A DNA stretch of 64,000 nucleotides, taken from assembly GCA_039654915.1 (NCBI GenBank), contig CM077597.1, forward strand, positions 60,726,001 through 60,790,000, given 5' to 3'. Made by a program: the position numbers and the translations under genes. Positions 20,786 through 32,045 of this stretch are shown here, one piece after another. The notes under the pieces were generated by a model. It did no database searches. It saw only the letters and a list, made by a program, of their open reading frames with translations, and was not told the DNA's origin. The stretch comes from Aquilaria yunnanensis (lineage: Eukaryota > Streptophyta > Magnoliopsida > Malvales > Thymelaeaceae). Position 1 is the first letter of the stretch. Each line of letters opens with the position of its first letter.

Positions 20786-23299
20786 TACTGGTGAAACCCT
20801 AAATCGGGATTGAGTGTTGAATTGCATGATGCTATGTGTTCGGTTGCTTTTCGGCCATGATTAATTAGATTGATTCATGATGCATGAAACCAGAATTCGT
20901 AATGAACATATGAGATATATGAAGAAACGACACAAAATGGTTAATGAGATTAACCCAAAATTGATAGGTATGAGATACCTATATGGATTATGATTCTTGC
21001 AATAGTTGCAAAAACCCTAGGTTTGCTCGGATTCGGCCTGTTCGAGCACCGAAAGTAAGGTATTTTTGGTGGCTCGAATGGAGGAGTCTCAGGTGCCTAC
21101 TTGGTTGAAATAGAAGATTTCGGCCTAAGCAATTGTAAGACAATTTTTTGCGCCGGGGGGCGCTGCCCCCCATGTCCCCTGCAAGGGCGGCTCCCCTTGA
21201 CCCCGCCCGCTGACCGGCCAGCGAGACCGCCATATGCGAAGTGCCACATAAATAAAAATTGGTTAATCAATGCACGAAAATTGGCATGCATCTTTGTTTA
21301 ATGAGATTTGACATAATATGCTGATTGGTGTTTGAAGCATGGTGCATGGTTATAGCCCTTGATTGGTTGTACTTGTAAATACGGCCTGCGAGTCGTGCTT
21401 TTTCTTATCACTCTTATTGTACATTCTCTTCTCACCTTACTCCCTTCGAATATAACTCAAGGTTTCTATTATTGATGTAATGATGCATTATGGGCTCATG
21501 CAAGGAGGTATGTCCAAGGAGGTGACAACAAAAGGGCAGCCAAGAAAGGAAAAGAAGGAGCTTGTGAAGACTCTTTTCTTTTCTTAGGCTTTTATGATAT
21601 TCTAATTGGCTTGAGAATATCACATAGTTTGGGCTATAACCATGTCATGTTTATTTCTTGTAAGCATGAGATGCATGTTTTATATTTGTATGTGATGCAT
21701 GTATAAAACAACCGGAGATAACAAATTGGTGAGATCAAAAGAAAAAATCCCTCAAACAAATATTAAGTCGTTAAATGTGATGCCTTCCAAATGTTGGCAC
21801 TCGTCAAGACTTTGATCAACATTAGGTGGGTTTGCCAAAGCAAAGCACCTATGTTCATCTTGGTAAGGCGCGATGGGATAATAGTGATATCCAAACTGCT
21901 AACTTTGGGTTCGACTTAACTAAGTCATCCTAATATGATTAGGGACTTAGAGGCATAGAGTTGGACTTAAGTTCATGAGATGAGCTTGGACAAGTGTTGT
22001 TCACCCAACTGATACGATCAAAGAAGGCACAACCAAGGAAGGCAAGGCCCCACTAAAGGTTTCTATTGGACCATTGACAAGGAAAAATGCTAAGGAGCTC
22101 ACTAGTGCACTTCAAGCTCGGATGTTGACAGATTGGTGATGTTCTGGTAGAAAAATCATATCTTGAGCTAAACAGATCATAATTGAGTAATTTTTGATTC
22201 ATTGTAAAGATAACATCTTGAGCTACAAATCATATGAAGACCATGAAACCCATTTTGCACGATAAGGAGGTCCAATTTAGCTACAAAGTCGCGATTTACG
22301 AGTTATCGCTGGTTCAGAAGCAGTTGCAGTATTTTGGGAATATCTTTCGATTCAGAAGTCCATTTTGTGTGATTCAAGTGTGGTTTCGAAGCTAAGAAAG
22401 ATATCTACAACTTTTATGCTTTGAATTTTGAGAAATCATTGCTGCATCAAGTTCGAATTTCAGCTTGAAGTTGGAGACACAAGCCAGAATCACCCAAGAA
22501 GGCTATTTTGGAGTTTTTATGGCCAATCTTGTTTTGTAACGTATTTTATTTTATTTTCATATTTATTTACATTATTTAGGATGTTATTTAGGCCATGGAA
22601 TTGATTCAGGTCATTTAGGATAAAAGGAATTCGCTGCACACCTTAAACATGTGTTAAAAGTGTGTTAGAGTCCTAGTTTGACTAGGTTTTCTTGAGTCCT
22701 TTGTAACTAGGTTTCCTAGGTGACTTGGGCTACGAATTTTGCCCAGCTTTTAACCCTAGTTTAGGCCTATATAAAGGCACATATTCTGGATGTAAATATA
22801 CAGAAAAATTTCAAAATAATATTGCTCTTTGGAGAGGTTTTCTCTTTGGTTCTTTGTGGACTGCCTTGGTGCACAAGTGTGCTTGTGTTCTTGGAGTTCT
22901 ATACTTCTCGTTTCTAATCACAGGTTGATTAGGGGTGGGGGTCTTCAAACTCAGTCTCTTTGATGTCTTGTGGAGCTTGAAAAACATCTTGGGCGAGTTT
23001 CATGGTCTTTATACCATCGGGGTTCGCATCACCAACTATCCAAGAGTTGCATGGCATGCAATTGGCAAGGAGTTGCCTACCTAAATAGCTGTAACTTGAG
23101 AGAAAAGCCAAAGCTGACTCAGGTTGTGGTCAAATATGGATCTTGGCCCACTAGAATACCTTAGCGCCGAGGTGTTTCAAAATAATATCGAGGGTTATTA
23201 TTTTGAGGAAAACAGTGGGAGCATCGTTTAATAAAATTCCTTATTAAATGAGTTAAAATACATGACTCTTACACTGCATATTTACTATTGTAGATAACC
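20786..23299 (+). other. Long untranslated leader of copia F
   Basis: About 2.5 kb between the PBS and the gag ATG at 23300, much longer than the few hundred bases usual for copia leaders. It has no long ORF and several upstream ATGs. It is A/T-rich except for a run of three G/C-rich hairpins at 21155-21223. The rest shows nothing I recognise. It could hold packaging and dimerisation signals. Confidence 0.6.
21155..21223 (+). other. Cluster of three GC-rich hairpins in copia F leader
   Basis: Stem-loops: GGGGGGC-GCT-GCCCCCC (21155-21171), CAAGGG-loop-CCCTTG (21182-21199) and CGCTG-loop-CAGCG (21208-21223). They stand in sharp contrast to the A/T-rich flanks. Possible RNA dimerisation or packaging element; the role is inferred. 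Confidence 0.55.
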
Positions 23300-24180
23300 A
23301 TGGCAAAAAACACATCGACACTTTCGTTGCAATCGATCCTTGAGAAGGAAAAACTGAATGGGACCAACTTTCTCAAATGGTACCGAAACTTGAGGATAGT
23401 CCTCAAGCAAGAGAGAAAGGCCTATGTCCTAGAGCAGCCCATTCCGAATGAGCCTGCTGCCACTGCTCCAAGTGCTGAAAGGGATGCTCACAAGAGGCAT
23501 TCTGATGATGCTTTGGATGTTGCATGCCTCATGCTTATTACCATGGAATCTGAGCTTCAGAAGCAACATGAGAACATGGGGACGTTCGATATGATCGAAC
23601 ATCTCAAAATGCTTTTCCAAGAGCAAGCTAGGCATGAGAGGTTTGAGACCTCTAAGGCATTGTTTCAGTGCAAGATGTCTGAGGGAAGTCCCGTGGGTCC
23701 TCATGTGCTCAAGATGATTAAGTACATTGAGAATCTTGAGAATTTGGGATTTGCTCTTCAGAAAGAGTTGGCTATTGATGTAGTCTTGCAATCGTTGCCT
23801 GAAAGCTACAGTCAGGTCGTCATGAACTATAACATGAACGACCTAGACAAATCCCTCCCTGAATTGCTCAACATGTTAAGAACTGCTAAGAAAAACCTTA
23901 AGAAGGCTAAGCCCATTTTGATGGTTCAAAAGGGAAAGGGAAAGGGAAAAGCCAACAAGAAGAAGGATAAAGCTAATGGAAAGTCTAATGCTCATTCTTC
24001 TTCAGCTGCACTGAAACCAAAGGATGGTGTGGCAAAGGAAGGGGAGTGCTTCCATTGTAAGCAACCTGGACACTAAAAGCGCAACTGCAAGCTCTATCTT
24101 GAAGAACTTGCTAAGGAAAAGGGAAGTAAGACTTCCACTTCAGGTATTCTTGTTATAGAGGCTAACTTTTCTACTTCCTC
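23300..24180 (+). pseudogene. copia F gag
   Basis: Starts MAKNTSTLSLQSILEKEKLN at 23300. It has a UBN2-type capsid domain (NFLKWYRNLRIVLKQERKAYVL; LMLITMESELQKQHENMG; YIENLENLGFALQKELAIDVVLQSLPESY), then a Lys-rich tail (MVQKGKGKGKANKKKDK) and a CCHC zinc knuckle CFHCKQPGH-x-KRNC. The knuckle is cut by TAA at 24074-24076 where Trp is normal. The capsid part (258 residues) is otherwise fully open. A long leader precedes it; protease follows in the same frame beyond the stop. Confidence 0.9.
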
Positions 24181-24976
24181 ATCTTGGGTATTGGATACTG
24201 GATGTGGATCTCACATTTGTGCAAATGTGCAGGATCTAAGTAGAAGTAGAAGATTGGCCCGAGGTGAAGTGGACCTACGTGTTGGAAATGGAGCAAGGGT
24301 TGCTGCCTTAGCCGTAAGGACTTATGTTCTTACTTTACCTAGTGGATTAGTTTTAGAATTAGACAACTGCTACTTTGTGCCTACTATTAGTAGAAATTTG
24401 ATTTCTGTTTCTTTTTTGGACAAGAAAGGTTTTTCATTTATAATAAAGGACAAATGTTGTTCTATTTATTTGAATGAAATCTTTTATGGTAATGCTCAAC
24501 TTAGCAATGGGTTGTATGTTCTAGACCTCGAAGATCCAATCTATAATGTGAATACCAAGAAGGTCAGATTAAATGATTCGAACCCGACCTATCTCTGGCA
24601 TTGTCGCTTGGGCCATATAAATGAGACCCGCATATCCAAGCTCCATAAGGATGGACTCTTGGACTCATTTGATTTTGAATCATATGAGACATGTGAGTCA
24701 TGTTTGTTGGGCAAGATGACCAAAGCCCCATTCACAGGGCAAAGTGAAAGGGCTAATGACTTACTAGGACTCATACATAGTGATGTATGTGGCCCTATGT
24801 CTACACAAGCTAGAGGAGGTTTCCAATACTTCATTACTTTCATTGATGACTTCAACAGATATGGCTATGTGTATCTCATGAGACACAAGTCAGAATCCTT
24901 TGAAAAGTTCAAAGAATTCAAGAATGAAGTAGAGAATCAACTCGGGAAGAGTATTAAAATGCTTCGATCAGATTGA
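24181..24976 (+). pseudogene. copia F protease, gag-pre-integrase and integrase N-terminus
   Basis: Protease motif WVLDTGCGSHIC (Asp-Thr-Gly). It is followed by VGNGARVAALAV and LDNCYFVPTISRNLISVS, then gag-pre-integrase and HHCC (LWHCRLGHINETR ... CESCLLGK). The integrase core starts LIHSDVCGPMS (Asp) and FITFIDDFNRYGYVYLM. The frame stops at LRSD with TGA (24974-24976) where RSDRGGEY is normal. The same stop is in copia-1. Confidence 0.9.
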
Positions 24977-27267
24977 GGTGGAGAGTACTTGGATCGAGAA
25001 TTCCTTGACTATCTGAAGGAGTGTGGTATAGTATCACAACTCACTCCACCAGGTACACCTCAGTGGAATGTGTATCTAAAAGGAGAAATCAAACTCTATT
25101 AGACATGGTTCGCTCCATGATGAGTCAAGCTGACCTTCCAAACTCCTTTTGGGGACATGCTCTAGAGACAGCTGCTTTTACACTAAACCGAGTTCCATCT
25201 AAATCGCTTCAAAAGACACCATATGAGATATGGAGTGGGAGGCGTCCCAATTTGTCTTTTATGAAGATTTGGGGCTGTGACACTTATGTGAAACGTCAAT
25301 CCTCTGACAAACTAGGGCCCAAATCTCAAAAATGTCTTTTTGTTCGTTATCCCAAAGAATCAAAGGGTTACTATTTCTACAATCCTTCTGAGCAAAAAGT
25401 GTTTGTTGCTCGAACTGGTGTCTTTTTGGAGAAAGAGTTTATCTCTAAAGGAACTAGTGGGAGGAAAGTAGAACTTGAAGAAATTCAAGAACAACAAGGA
25501 GACATCGAACCTGAAATGGAACCTGAACAGACACCGCAAGATGTTGTTCAAGAGTCTGTTCCTGTAGCACAAAGCCCACGTAGGTCTGGTAGGATTCGGC
25601 GTGAGCCCGAGAGATATGGATTTCTCGTGACTCACACCGGTGATGTGATGCTCATGGATCAGGATGAGGCCACAACCTACCAACAAGCTATGTCAGGGCC
25701 TGACTCTGAGAAATGGCTAATGGCCATGAAATCCGAGATGGAATCCATGTATGAAAACCAAGTATGGACTTTGGTTGACCCACCTGAAGGGGTAAAACCC
25801 ATAGGGTGCAAATGGGTTTTCAAGAAGAAAACTGACATGGATGGTAATATGATTACCTTTAAGGCACGATTGGTTGCAAAAGGTTTCAAGCAAATTCATG
25901 GTATTGACTATGATGAAACTTTTTCACCAGTTGCTATGCTTAAATCCATCCGAATTGTGTTTGCTATTGCTTCACACTATGATTATGAGATATGGAAAAT
26001 GGATGTGAAAATTACATTCCTAAATGGAAAGCTACTTGAGGATGTGTACATGACACAACCTGAGGGTTTTGTCACTCCTGAGAATGCCAATAAAGTGTGC
26101 AAGTTGCAAAGGTCCATTTATGAACTGAAGCAAGCTTCTCGAAGTTGGAATCTTCATTTTGATGATGCAATCAAAGAGTTTGGTTTTATCAAAAATGAAG
26201 ATGATCCTTGTGTCTACAAGAAGGTTAGTGGGAGCGCTATTGTCTTCTTCGTGTTGTATGTAGATGACATACTACTCATCGGGAATGACATTCCTGAGCT
26301 ACAGTCTGTGAAGACTTGGCTAGGGAAATGTTTCTCTATGAAGGACTTGGGTGAAGCAGCCTATGTGTTAGGCATCAGGATCTATAGAGATAGATCTAGA
26401 AAGCTTCTTGGCCTAAGTCAAAGTACATATATTGACAAGGTGCTAAAGAGGTTTAGCATGCAAGATTCCAGGAAAGGATTCTTGCCCATGTCACATGGTA
26501 TCACTCTTTCTAGATCTCAGTGTCCGAGTACAACCGAGGAGAGAGAGCGCATGAGTAAGATTCCGTATGCCTCAGCAATTGGATCTATCATGTATGCCAT
26601 GATATATACTCGTCCCGATGTCTCGTATGCTTTGAGCATGACAAGTAGGTACCAATCGAACCCCGGTGAGAGTCACTGGACAGTTGTTAAGAACATCCTT
26701 AAGTACTTACGAAGGACTAAGGATGCATTCTTGGTCTTTGGAGGTGAAGATGAGCTCATTGTAAGGGGTTACACCGATGCAAGCTTCCAATCCGATAAGG
26801 ATGATTTTAGATTGCAATCTGGTTATGTGTTTTGTGTTGGTGGTGGTGCTGTCAGCTGGAAGAGTTCAAAGCAAGAGATAGTAGCTGACTCTACAACAGA
26901 ATCTGAGTACATTGCCGCCTCTGATGCTGCGAAGGAGGCAGTTTGGATCAAGAAGTTCATCACTGAACTTGGAGTAGTTCCAAGCATTGTCGACCCGATA
27001 GAGCTCTATTGTCACAACAATGGAGCAATCGCACAGGCTAAACAACCTCGATCTCACCAGCGATCCAAACATATACTCCGACGCTATCATCTCATTGGGG
27101 ATATCATCGAGTGGGGTGATGTAAGGATATGCAGGACTTCGACAGACAGCAACATTGCTGATCCACTGACAAAGCCCCTTACGCAGCAAAAGGATGATAG
27201 CCATTCTAGGTCCATCGGTATTAGATACATGCATGATTGGCTTTTAGTGCAAGTGGGAGATTGTTAG
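24977..27267 (+). pseudogene. copia F integrase C-terminus, reverse transcriptase and RNase H
   Basis: GGEYLDREFLDYLKECGI continues the integrase core, then a one-base deletion near 25069 shifts frame; copia-1 lacks that deletion. From ~25070 the frame is open to 27267: RNQTLLDMVRSMMSQADLP (integrase end), KTPYEIWSGRRPNLSFMKIWG, then RT with KWVFKKKTDMDG, FKQIHGIDYDETFSPVA, MDVKITFLNGKL and the catalytic YVDDILLIGND (26255-26287, about residue 413). RNase H: GYTDASFQSDKDD, STTESEYIAASDAAKEAVW, and YCHNNGAIAQAK in which the catalytic Asp is His. It ends LLVQVGDC. Confidence 0.9.
27249..27261 (+). other. Polypurine tract of copia F
   Basis: CAAGTGGGAGAT directly before the 3' LTR start TGTTAGTG; same as in copia-1. 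Confidence 0.75.
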
Positions 27268-28676
27268 TGTTGTTCCCAAAAAGCCAATCATGAGATGATT
27301 GTATTTTTGCACATTGAGTCATGATATTTTATTAAGGCATTAATCCAGCAATTATGTTTGTTGTTTTGTTTCGGCGTAACTTAACAAACATAATTGTAAC
27401 CCTAGAATAATGATATTCTTAAACGTCCTTGGTCTAGTATTATTGTGGAGCGGGTTGCAACAATACATAACGACTAGCATATGTGGAGACTAATATGAGA
27501 TATGTAGTCTACATATGGGTACAAGTTGGAGAACTTGTGTACTGGATTGACCTACCATGAGAACACTACATGGATCGTTATATGAGTGTCATAAGTGATT
27601 CTCATAGTGATCATGGTATGTGTAGTCCTTCGACCTCAGATCATCAAGGTTCCCTACATGTGAGTCACATACTTTGATACTTTCCTTTGTTGCTCGTAAC
27701 TGAGTGGACTTGAAGGAGGTCATTGGGTATGTCACATATCATGCGGAGGGATTTGTATGATCAAGATGGGATTTGTCCCTCCTATGTAACGGGAATGATA
27801 TCTTCGGGCCCCTTGATAGAGTGAGACTTAGAAAATGCATGGCCATGCTCGGATGAGTTGATATACGATATCAATGTCATCAGCTTAAGTTAGTCTTCTC
27901 GGTAATCAAGAAACCAAGGATTTGGCTATACGAGAGTGACACATTCCATGTCTCGTGCTTAGTCTTGATATCTTGGACAAAGGGACAATGGCATATATCG
28001 CTGATGATCATATAGGTTTAGTCGAATTATTGACAATCTTGTCACTTGGGTAGCAATGATGTGTTGCTAGACACCGCTCATTGCTTATGATCATAAATGT
28101 GATTTATGATCATTGCCAACGTGATAAAAGCCTATTGGGTCACACACATAGAGCTATTTGGATCATTAGAGTGCATGGGCTAATTATTTGGGTTATGGTT
28201 TCACTTTAATTTTGTATTAATAATGGGCCCAAGAGTTGAGCCATTATTAAGCCTGAAATTAAATGCTAATTGGATTAGGGCTTTGAAACCCATTAGGCCT
28301 AGAAGTTGAGTCTCACTATAAATACAACTTCTAGTGAGAAATTCACTGGTCTCCTTGCCCTAGCCTCCCAAAAGGACAACCACACTCTTCTCTTGCAATT
28401 CCTTGGAGGACGCAAGCTAGCACTGCGAGTGCAAGAAAAACGCATCTGCTTGGACGTGGTGGAAACGTGGTGATCCCGAGAGGCTCGTGTGGATACCATA
28501 GAGAGCCCGAACACGTCAACTGTTCAGGTTTTGTGATTCAACTCTACAGTTGAGTGAGAGATCTCAACCGAAAATTAGGTATGAAAATTTTTGAACACCC
28601 GGTTTACCCCGTTTCACTTGGATCCTGGAGGGTTTCGGTTAAATTTCGCTGCGCTGTTTGCTCCCGAAACCCAACA
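27262..28676 (+). repeat. 3' LTR of copia F (complete)
   Basis: 1415 bp, TGTTAGTG...CCCAACA. It has a TATA box (TATAAATA, 28317-28324) about 1055 bp in, and a 12-bp-stem hairpin (ATGATCATAAAT-GTG-ATTTATGATCAT, 28087-28113) in U3. This is the reference copy for the copia solo LTRs in the window. Confidence 0.93.
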
Positions 28677-29131
28677 TGTTTGAAGTGTGTTTCTCAGGAC
28701 CACTAGGTTAGAGATTACCCAGTTAAGAAAGAAGAAAGAAAATTGCGGGGCAAGTTTGAGGTCCGTTGGCCAAGAAACCAACAAGGCAAATGAAAAGGGA
28801 TGGCAATACCTCAGCAAAAACAAAAAGGGTCAGGACAACCTACACCAGCTAAAGTTCAACCACTAGCTGCGAGGGTGTATCAAATTGAAGGATCAAGGAG
28901 AAAAGAGTAGACCAGCCTTGGAAAATAGGCTATAAGCTATGGCAAGATGAGGAATGAAGCATTGAAAGGTAACCCTTACCTTTATGATAAGTTCATTTTC
29001 TGTGCTCTATGATACTAGTGCTTCCATATCTATTATTTTAGTTAACTTGGTAAGAGAATTAAATTTGGAGGTTACAGCATTACCTCAAATGTATATGATC
29101 AGAACAACTTGAAATGAAATGATGCTTTCAC
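28677..29131 (+). pseudogene. C1 gag zinc knuckle and protease start
   Basis: Begins inside a zinc knuckle (CFKCG, then an HYLRDYPVKKEER-like tail in a shifted frame). A protease-like segment LYDTSASISIILVNLVREL (Asp-Thr-Ser in place of Asp-Thr-Gly) follows near 29010-29070. Several stops interrupt it. Copia F broke the knuckle on the left and the copia solo LTR cut the protease on the right. Confidence 0.65.
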
Positions 29132-30545
29132 TGTTAGTGTCGTGCCCAAAAAGCCAATCATGAGATGATTGTATTTTTTGCACATTGAGTCATGATAGTT
29201 TATTAAGGCATTAATCCAGCAATTCTGTTTGTTGTTCTGTTTCTGCATAATGTAAAAAACATAATTGTAACCCTAGAATAATGATATTCTCAAACGTCCT
29301 TGGTCTAGTATCATTGTGGAACAGGTTGCAATAATACATAATGACTACATATGTGGAGACTAATATGAGATATGTAGTCTACATATGGGTACAAGTTGGA
29401 GAACTTGTGTACTGGACCGACCCACCATGAGAACACTACATGGATCGTTATATGAGTGTCATAAGTGATTCTCATAGTGATCATGGTATATGTAGTCCTT
29501 CGACCTAAGATCATCAAGGTTCCCTACATGTGAGTCATATACTTTGATAATTTCCTTTGTTGCTCATAACTGAGTGAACTTGAAGGAGGTCATTGGGTAT
29601 GTCACATATCATGCGAAGGGATTTGTATGATCAAGATGGGATTTGTCCCTCCTATGTAACGGGAGTGATATCTTCGGGCCCCTTGATAGAGTGAGACTTA
29701 GAAAATGCATGGCCATGCTTGGATGAGTTGATATACGATATCAATGTCATCAGTTTAAGTTGGTTAACTCGGTAATCAAGAAACCAAAGATTGAGTTATA
29801 TGAGAGTGACACATTCCATGTCTCGTGCTTAGTCTTGATATCTTGGACAAAGGGCAATGGCATAAATCGGTGATGATGATAAAGGTTTAGTCTATTCATC
29901 GACAATCTTGTCACTTGGGTAGCAATGATGTATTGCTAGACACCGCTCATTGCTTATGATCATAAATGTGATTTATGATCATTGCCAACGTGGTAAGAGC
30001 CTATTAGGTCGCACACATAGAGCTATTTGTATCATTAGAGTGCATGAGCTAATAATTTGGGTTTTGGTTTCACAATAATTTTGTATTAACAACGGGCCCA
30101 ATAGTTGAGCCATTATTAAGCCCGAAATTAAAGCCTAATTGGATTAGGGCTTTGAAACCCATTAGCCCTGGAAGTTGAGTCTCACTATAAATACAACTTT
30201 TAGTGAGAAATTCGCAGGTCTCCTTGCCCTAGCCTCCCAAAAGGACAGCCGCACTCTTCTCTTGCAATTCCTTGGAGGACAAAAGCTAGCACTGCGAGCG
30301 CAAGAGAAACGCATCTACGAGACATGGTGGAAGCGGTATGATCCCGAAAGGCTCGTGTGGATACCATAGAGAGCTTGAACATGTCAACTATTCAGGTTTT
30401 GTGACTCGACTCTACAATTGAGTGAGAGATCTCAACCGAAAATTAGGTATGAAAATTTTCGAACAACCGGTTTACCCCATTTCACTTAGATCCTGGAGGG
30501 ATTTAGTTAAATTCCGCTGTGCTGTTTAGCTCCTGAAACCCAACA
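29132..30545 (+). repeat. copia solo LTR S1 in C1
   Basis: 1414-bp complete copia LTR, plus orientation, TGTTAGTG...CCCAACA, flanked by the perfect target duplication TTCAC (29127-29131 and 30546-30550). No internal copia sequence, so it is a solo LTR left by LTR-LTR recombination. The C1 protease resumes at 30551. Confidence 0.93.
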
Positions 30546-30550
30546 TTCAC

Positions 30551-31978
30551 ATCACATGGTTAAAGACTGTGTGATTAGGCTAAATGAGCTAGAAGTAAAA
30601 GCTAATCTGATCATTCTGGAAACAACTGGTTATGATTTAATATTAGGCATGAACTGGTTAGCTGAAAATAATTTTATCATAAATTGTCAGAATAGGAAGT
30701 TGACATTGATAGGATCAATAGAACACTCTTTGGAAGACTCAATAAAATGTGATGTTGGGCAACAAAAGGTAATGGATTGCATACCTATACTTTCTAAGGA
30801 AGAGTATATGGGCTTGAATGATAAAGAATCTAAGAATAAGTTGGACAAGATTCCTATTGTGAAAGAATTCCCAGAAGTTTTTCCTTCTAAGCTACTAGGC
30901 TTACCTCCCTTAAGGGAGATAGAGTTTGAGATTAAACTAACTCCAGGAGCAACTCCTGTGTCAGCTACACCCTACAAGATGGCAATAACCAAAGTGAATG
31001 AGCTGAAAAAGCAACTAGATAAACTCCTTGAAAAAGGGCTCACTAGGCCAAATATGTCTCCTTGGGGGCACCAGTGTTGTTTATAAAGAAGAAAGGGGGA
31101 ATACTTAGGTTGTGCAATGACTATAAAAAATTTAGTGCTATGATTGTAGAGAATAAGTACCCTCTTCCCAGGATTGAAGACTTATTTGATCAACTTAAGG
31201 GGGCCACAGTGTTCCCAAAGATTGATTTCAGATCGAGGTACTTCCAAATGAGATTTAAAGAAGCAGATATCCCTAAGACTGCTTTCAGAACAAGATATAG
31301 TCATTTTGAATATACAGTAATGTCATTTAGTCTTACTAATGCTCCAGCTTTCTTTATGGACATAATGCAGAGAATATTCAGACCATATCTAGATCACTTT
31401 GTGGCGATCTTTATAGATGATATCCTGATATACTCAAGGGATGAGAAGGAACATAAAGAGCACCTAAGAATAATGCTAGATGTGTTAAAGAAACACCAAC
31501 TTATATGGCAAATTGAGTAAATGCCATTTTGGACCAATCAAATTGAATTCGTAGGCCATGTAATAAATGGGCAAGGAATGGCTATAGACCCAACAAAAAT
31601 TGAAGCTATCTTACAGTGGAAGCAGCCACAGAATGCCAAAGAAATAATAATCTTCTTAGGTCTGCCTGGCTATTATAGAAGATTTTAACCAAAAATTTTT
31701 GTAATGGTAGCTCCATTAACCAAGTTAACAAGAAAAGGACAAAAGTTTGAATGGTCTGAGGAGTACGAAAAAAGCTTCCAAGGGCCTAAAGAAAAGCTCA
31801 CATCCATTCCTGTGCTAATACTACCTAATCCAAATAAACCTTTTGAGGTTCACACTGGTGCCTCGATTGTGGGATTAAGATGTGTATTAATGTAAGAAAA
31901 ACAAGCTATAGCTTATGGATCGAGGCAATTAAGACCACATGAGAAGAATTATCTAGTGCATGACCTGGAACTTGTAGC
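30551..31978 (+). pseudogene. C1 protease end, reverse transcriptase and RNase H start
   Basis: Protease end LGMNWLAENNFII, then [24 protein letters not shown] and [18 protein letters not shown], a frameshift near 31070, [24 protein letters not shown] and the catalytic [11 protein letters not shown] (31409-31441). TGA at 31518-31520 and further stops follow, then FLGLPGYYRRF-like, EVHTGASIVGLRCVLM and RQLRPHEKNYLVHDLELVA. Tat H is inserted straight after the last motif (31979). Advanced decay. Confidence 0.85.
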
Positions 31979-32045
31979 TGATGCCTATGGCATCTTTGTT
32001 GTATGACATGCTAGGCCTGAGGAAGACTTCTGGTTAGAAGATATC
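31979..32045 (-). repeat. 3' LTR of Tat element H, U5 end fragment
   Basis: TGATGCCTATGGC... matches the U5 end of the other Tat LTRs (compare 3400-3460), including the CAT complement of the internal gag ATG at 32007-32009. It breaks C1's RNase H on its left (flank GTAGC, 31974-31978) and is itself cut by element G at ATATC (32041-32045). The rest of this LTR is at 59309-59965. Confidence 0.8.

Larger units (their letters stand above)
20380..28676 (+). mobile_element. Ty1/copia element F (5' LTR clipped)
   Basis: Order: partial 5' LTR (20380-20772), PBS, 2.5-kb leader, gag, protease, integrase, RT, RNase H, PPT, complete 3' LTR (27262-28676). This order, with integrase before RT, defines copia. 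It lies in the zinc-knuckle region of C1, and TGTTT follows its right end. The left 1.0 kb of the 5' LTR is missing at the Tat B junction. Two in-frame stops, one frameshift and a changed RNase H Asp make it non-autonomous now. Confidence 0.93.
28677..31978 (+). mobile_element. Decayed Del/Tekay-like Ty3/gypsy element C1 (oldest layer)
   Basis: Plus-strand internal region in pieces: 28677-29131 and 30551-31978, split by a copia solo LTR. It is bounded on the left by copia F and on the right by Tat element H, which breaks the RNase H motif. Its LTRs are not in the window. RT protein is clearly related to that of element G but is a different family by eye. Confidence 0.8.

Noticed and set aside
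21149..21235. GC-rich stretch as an rRNA or organelle fragment
   Set aside because: No rRNA motifs recognised; nested short stems fit a leader structure better.
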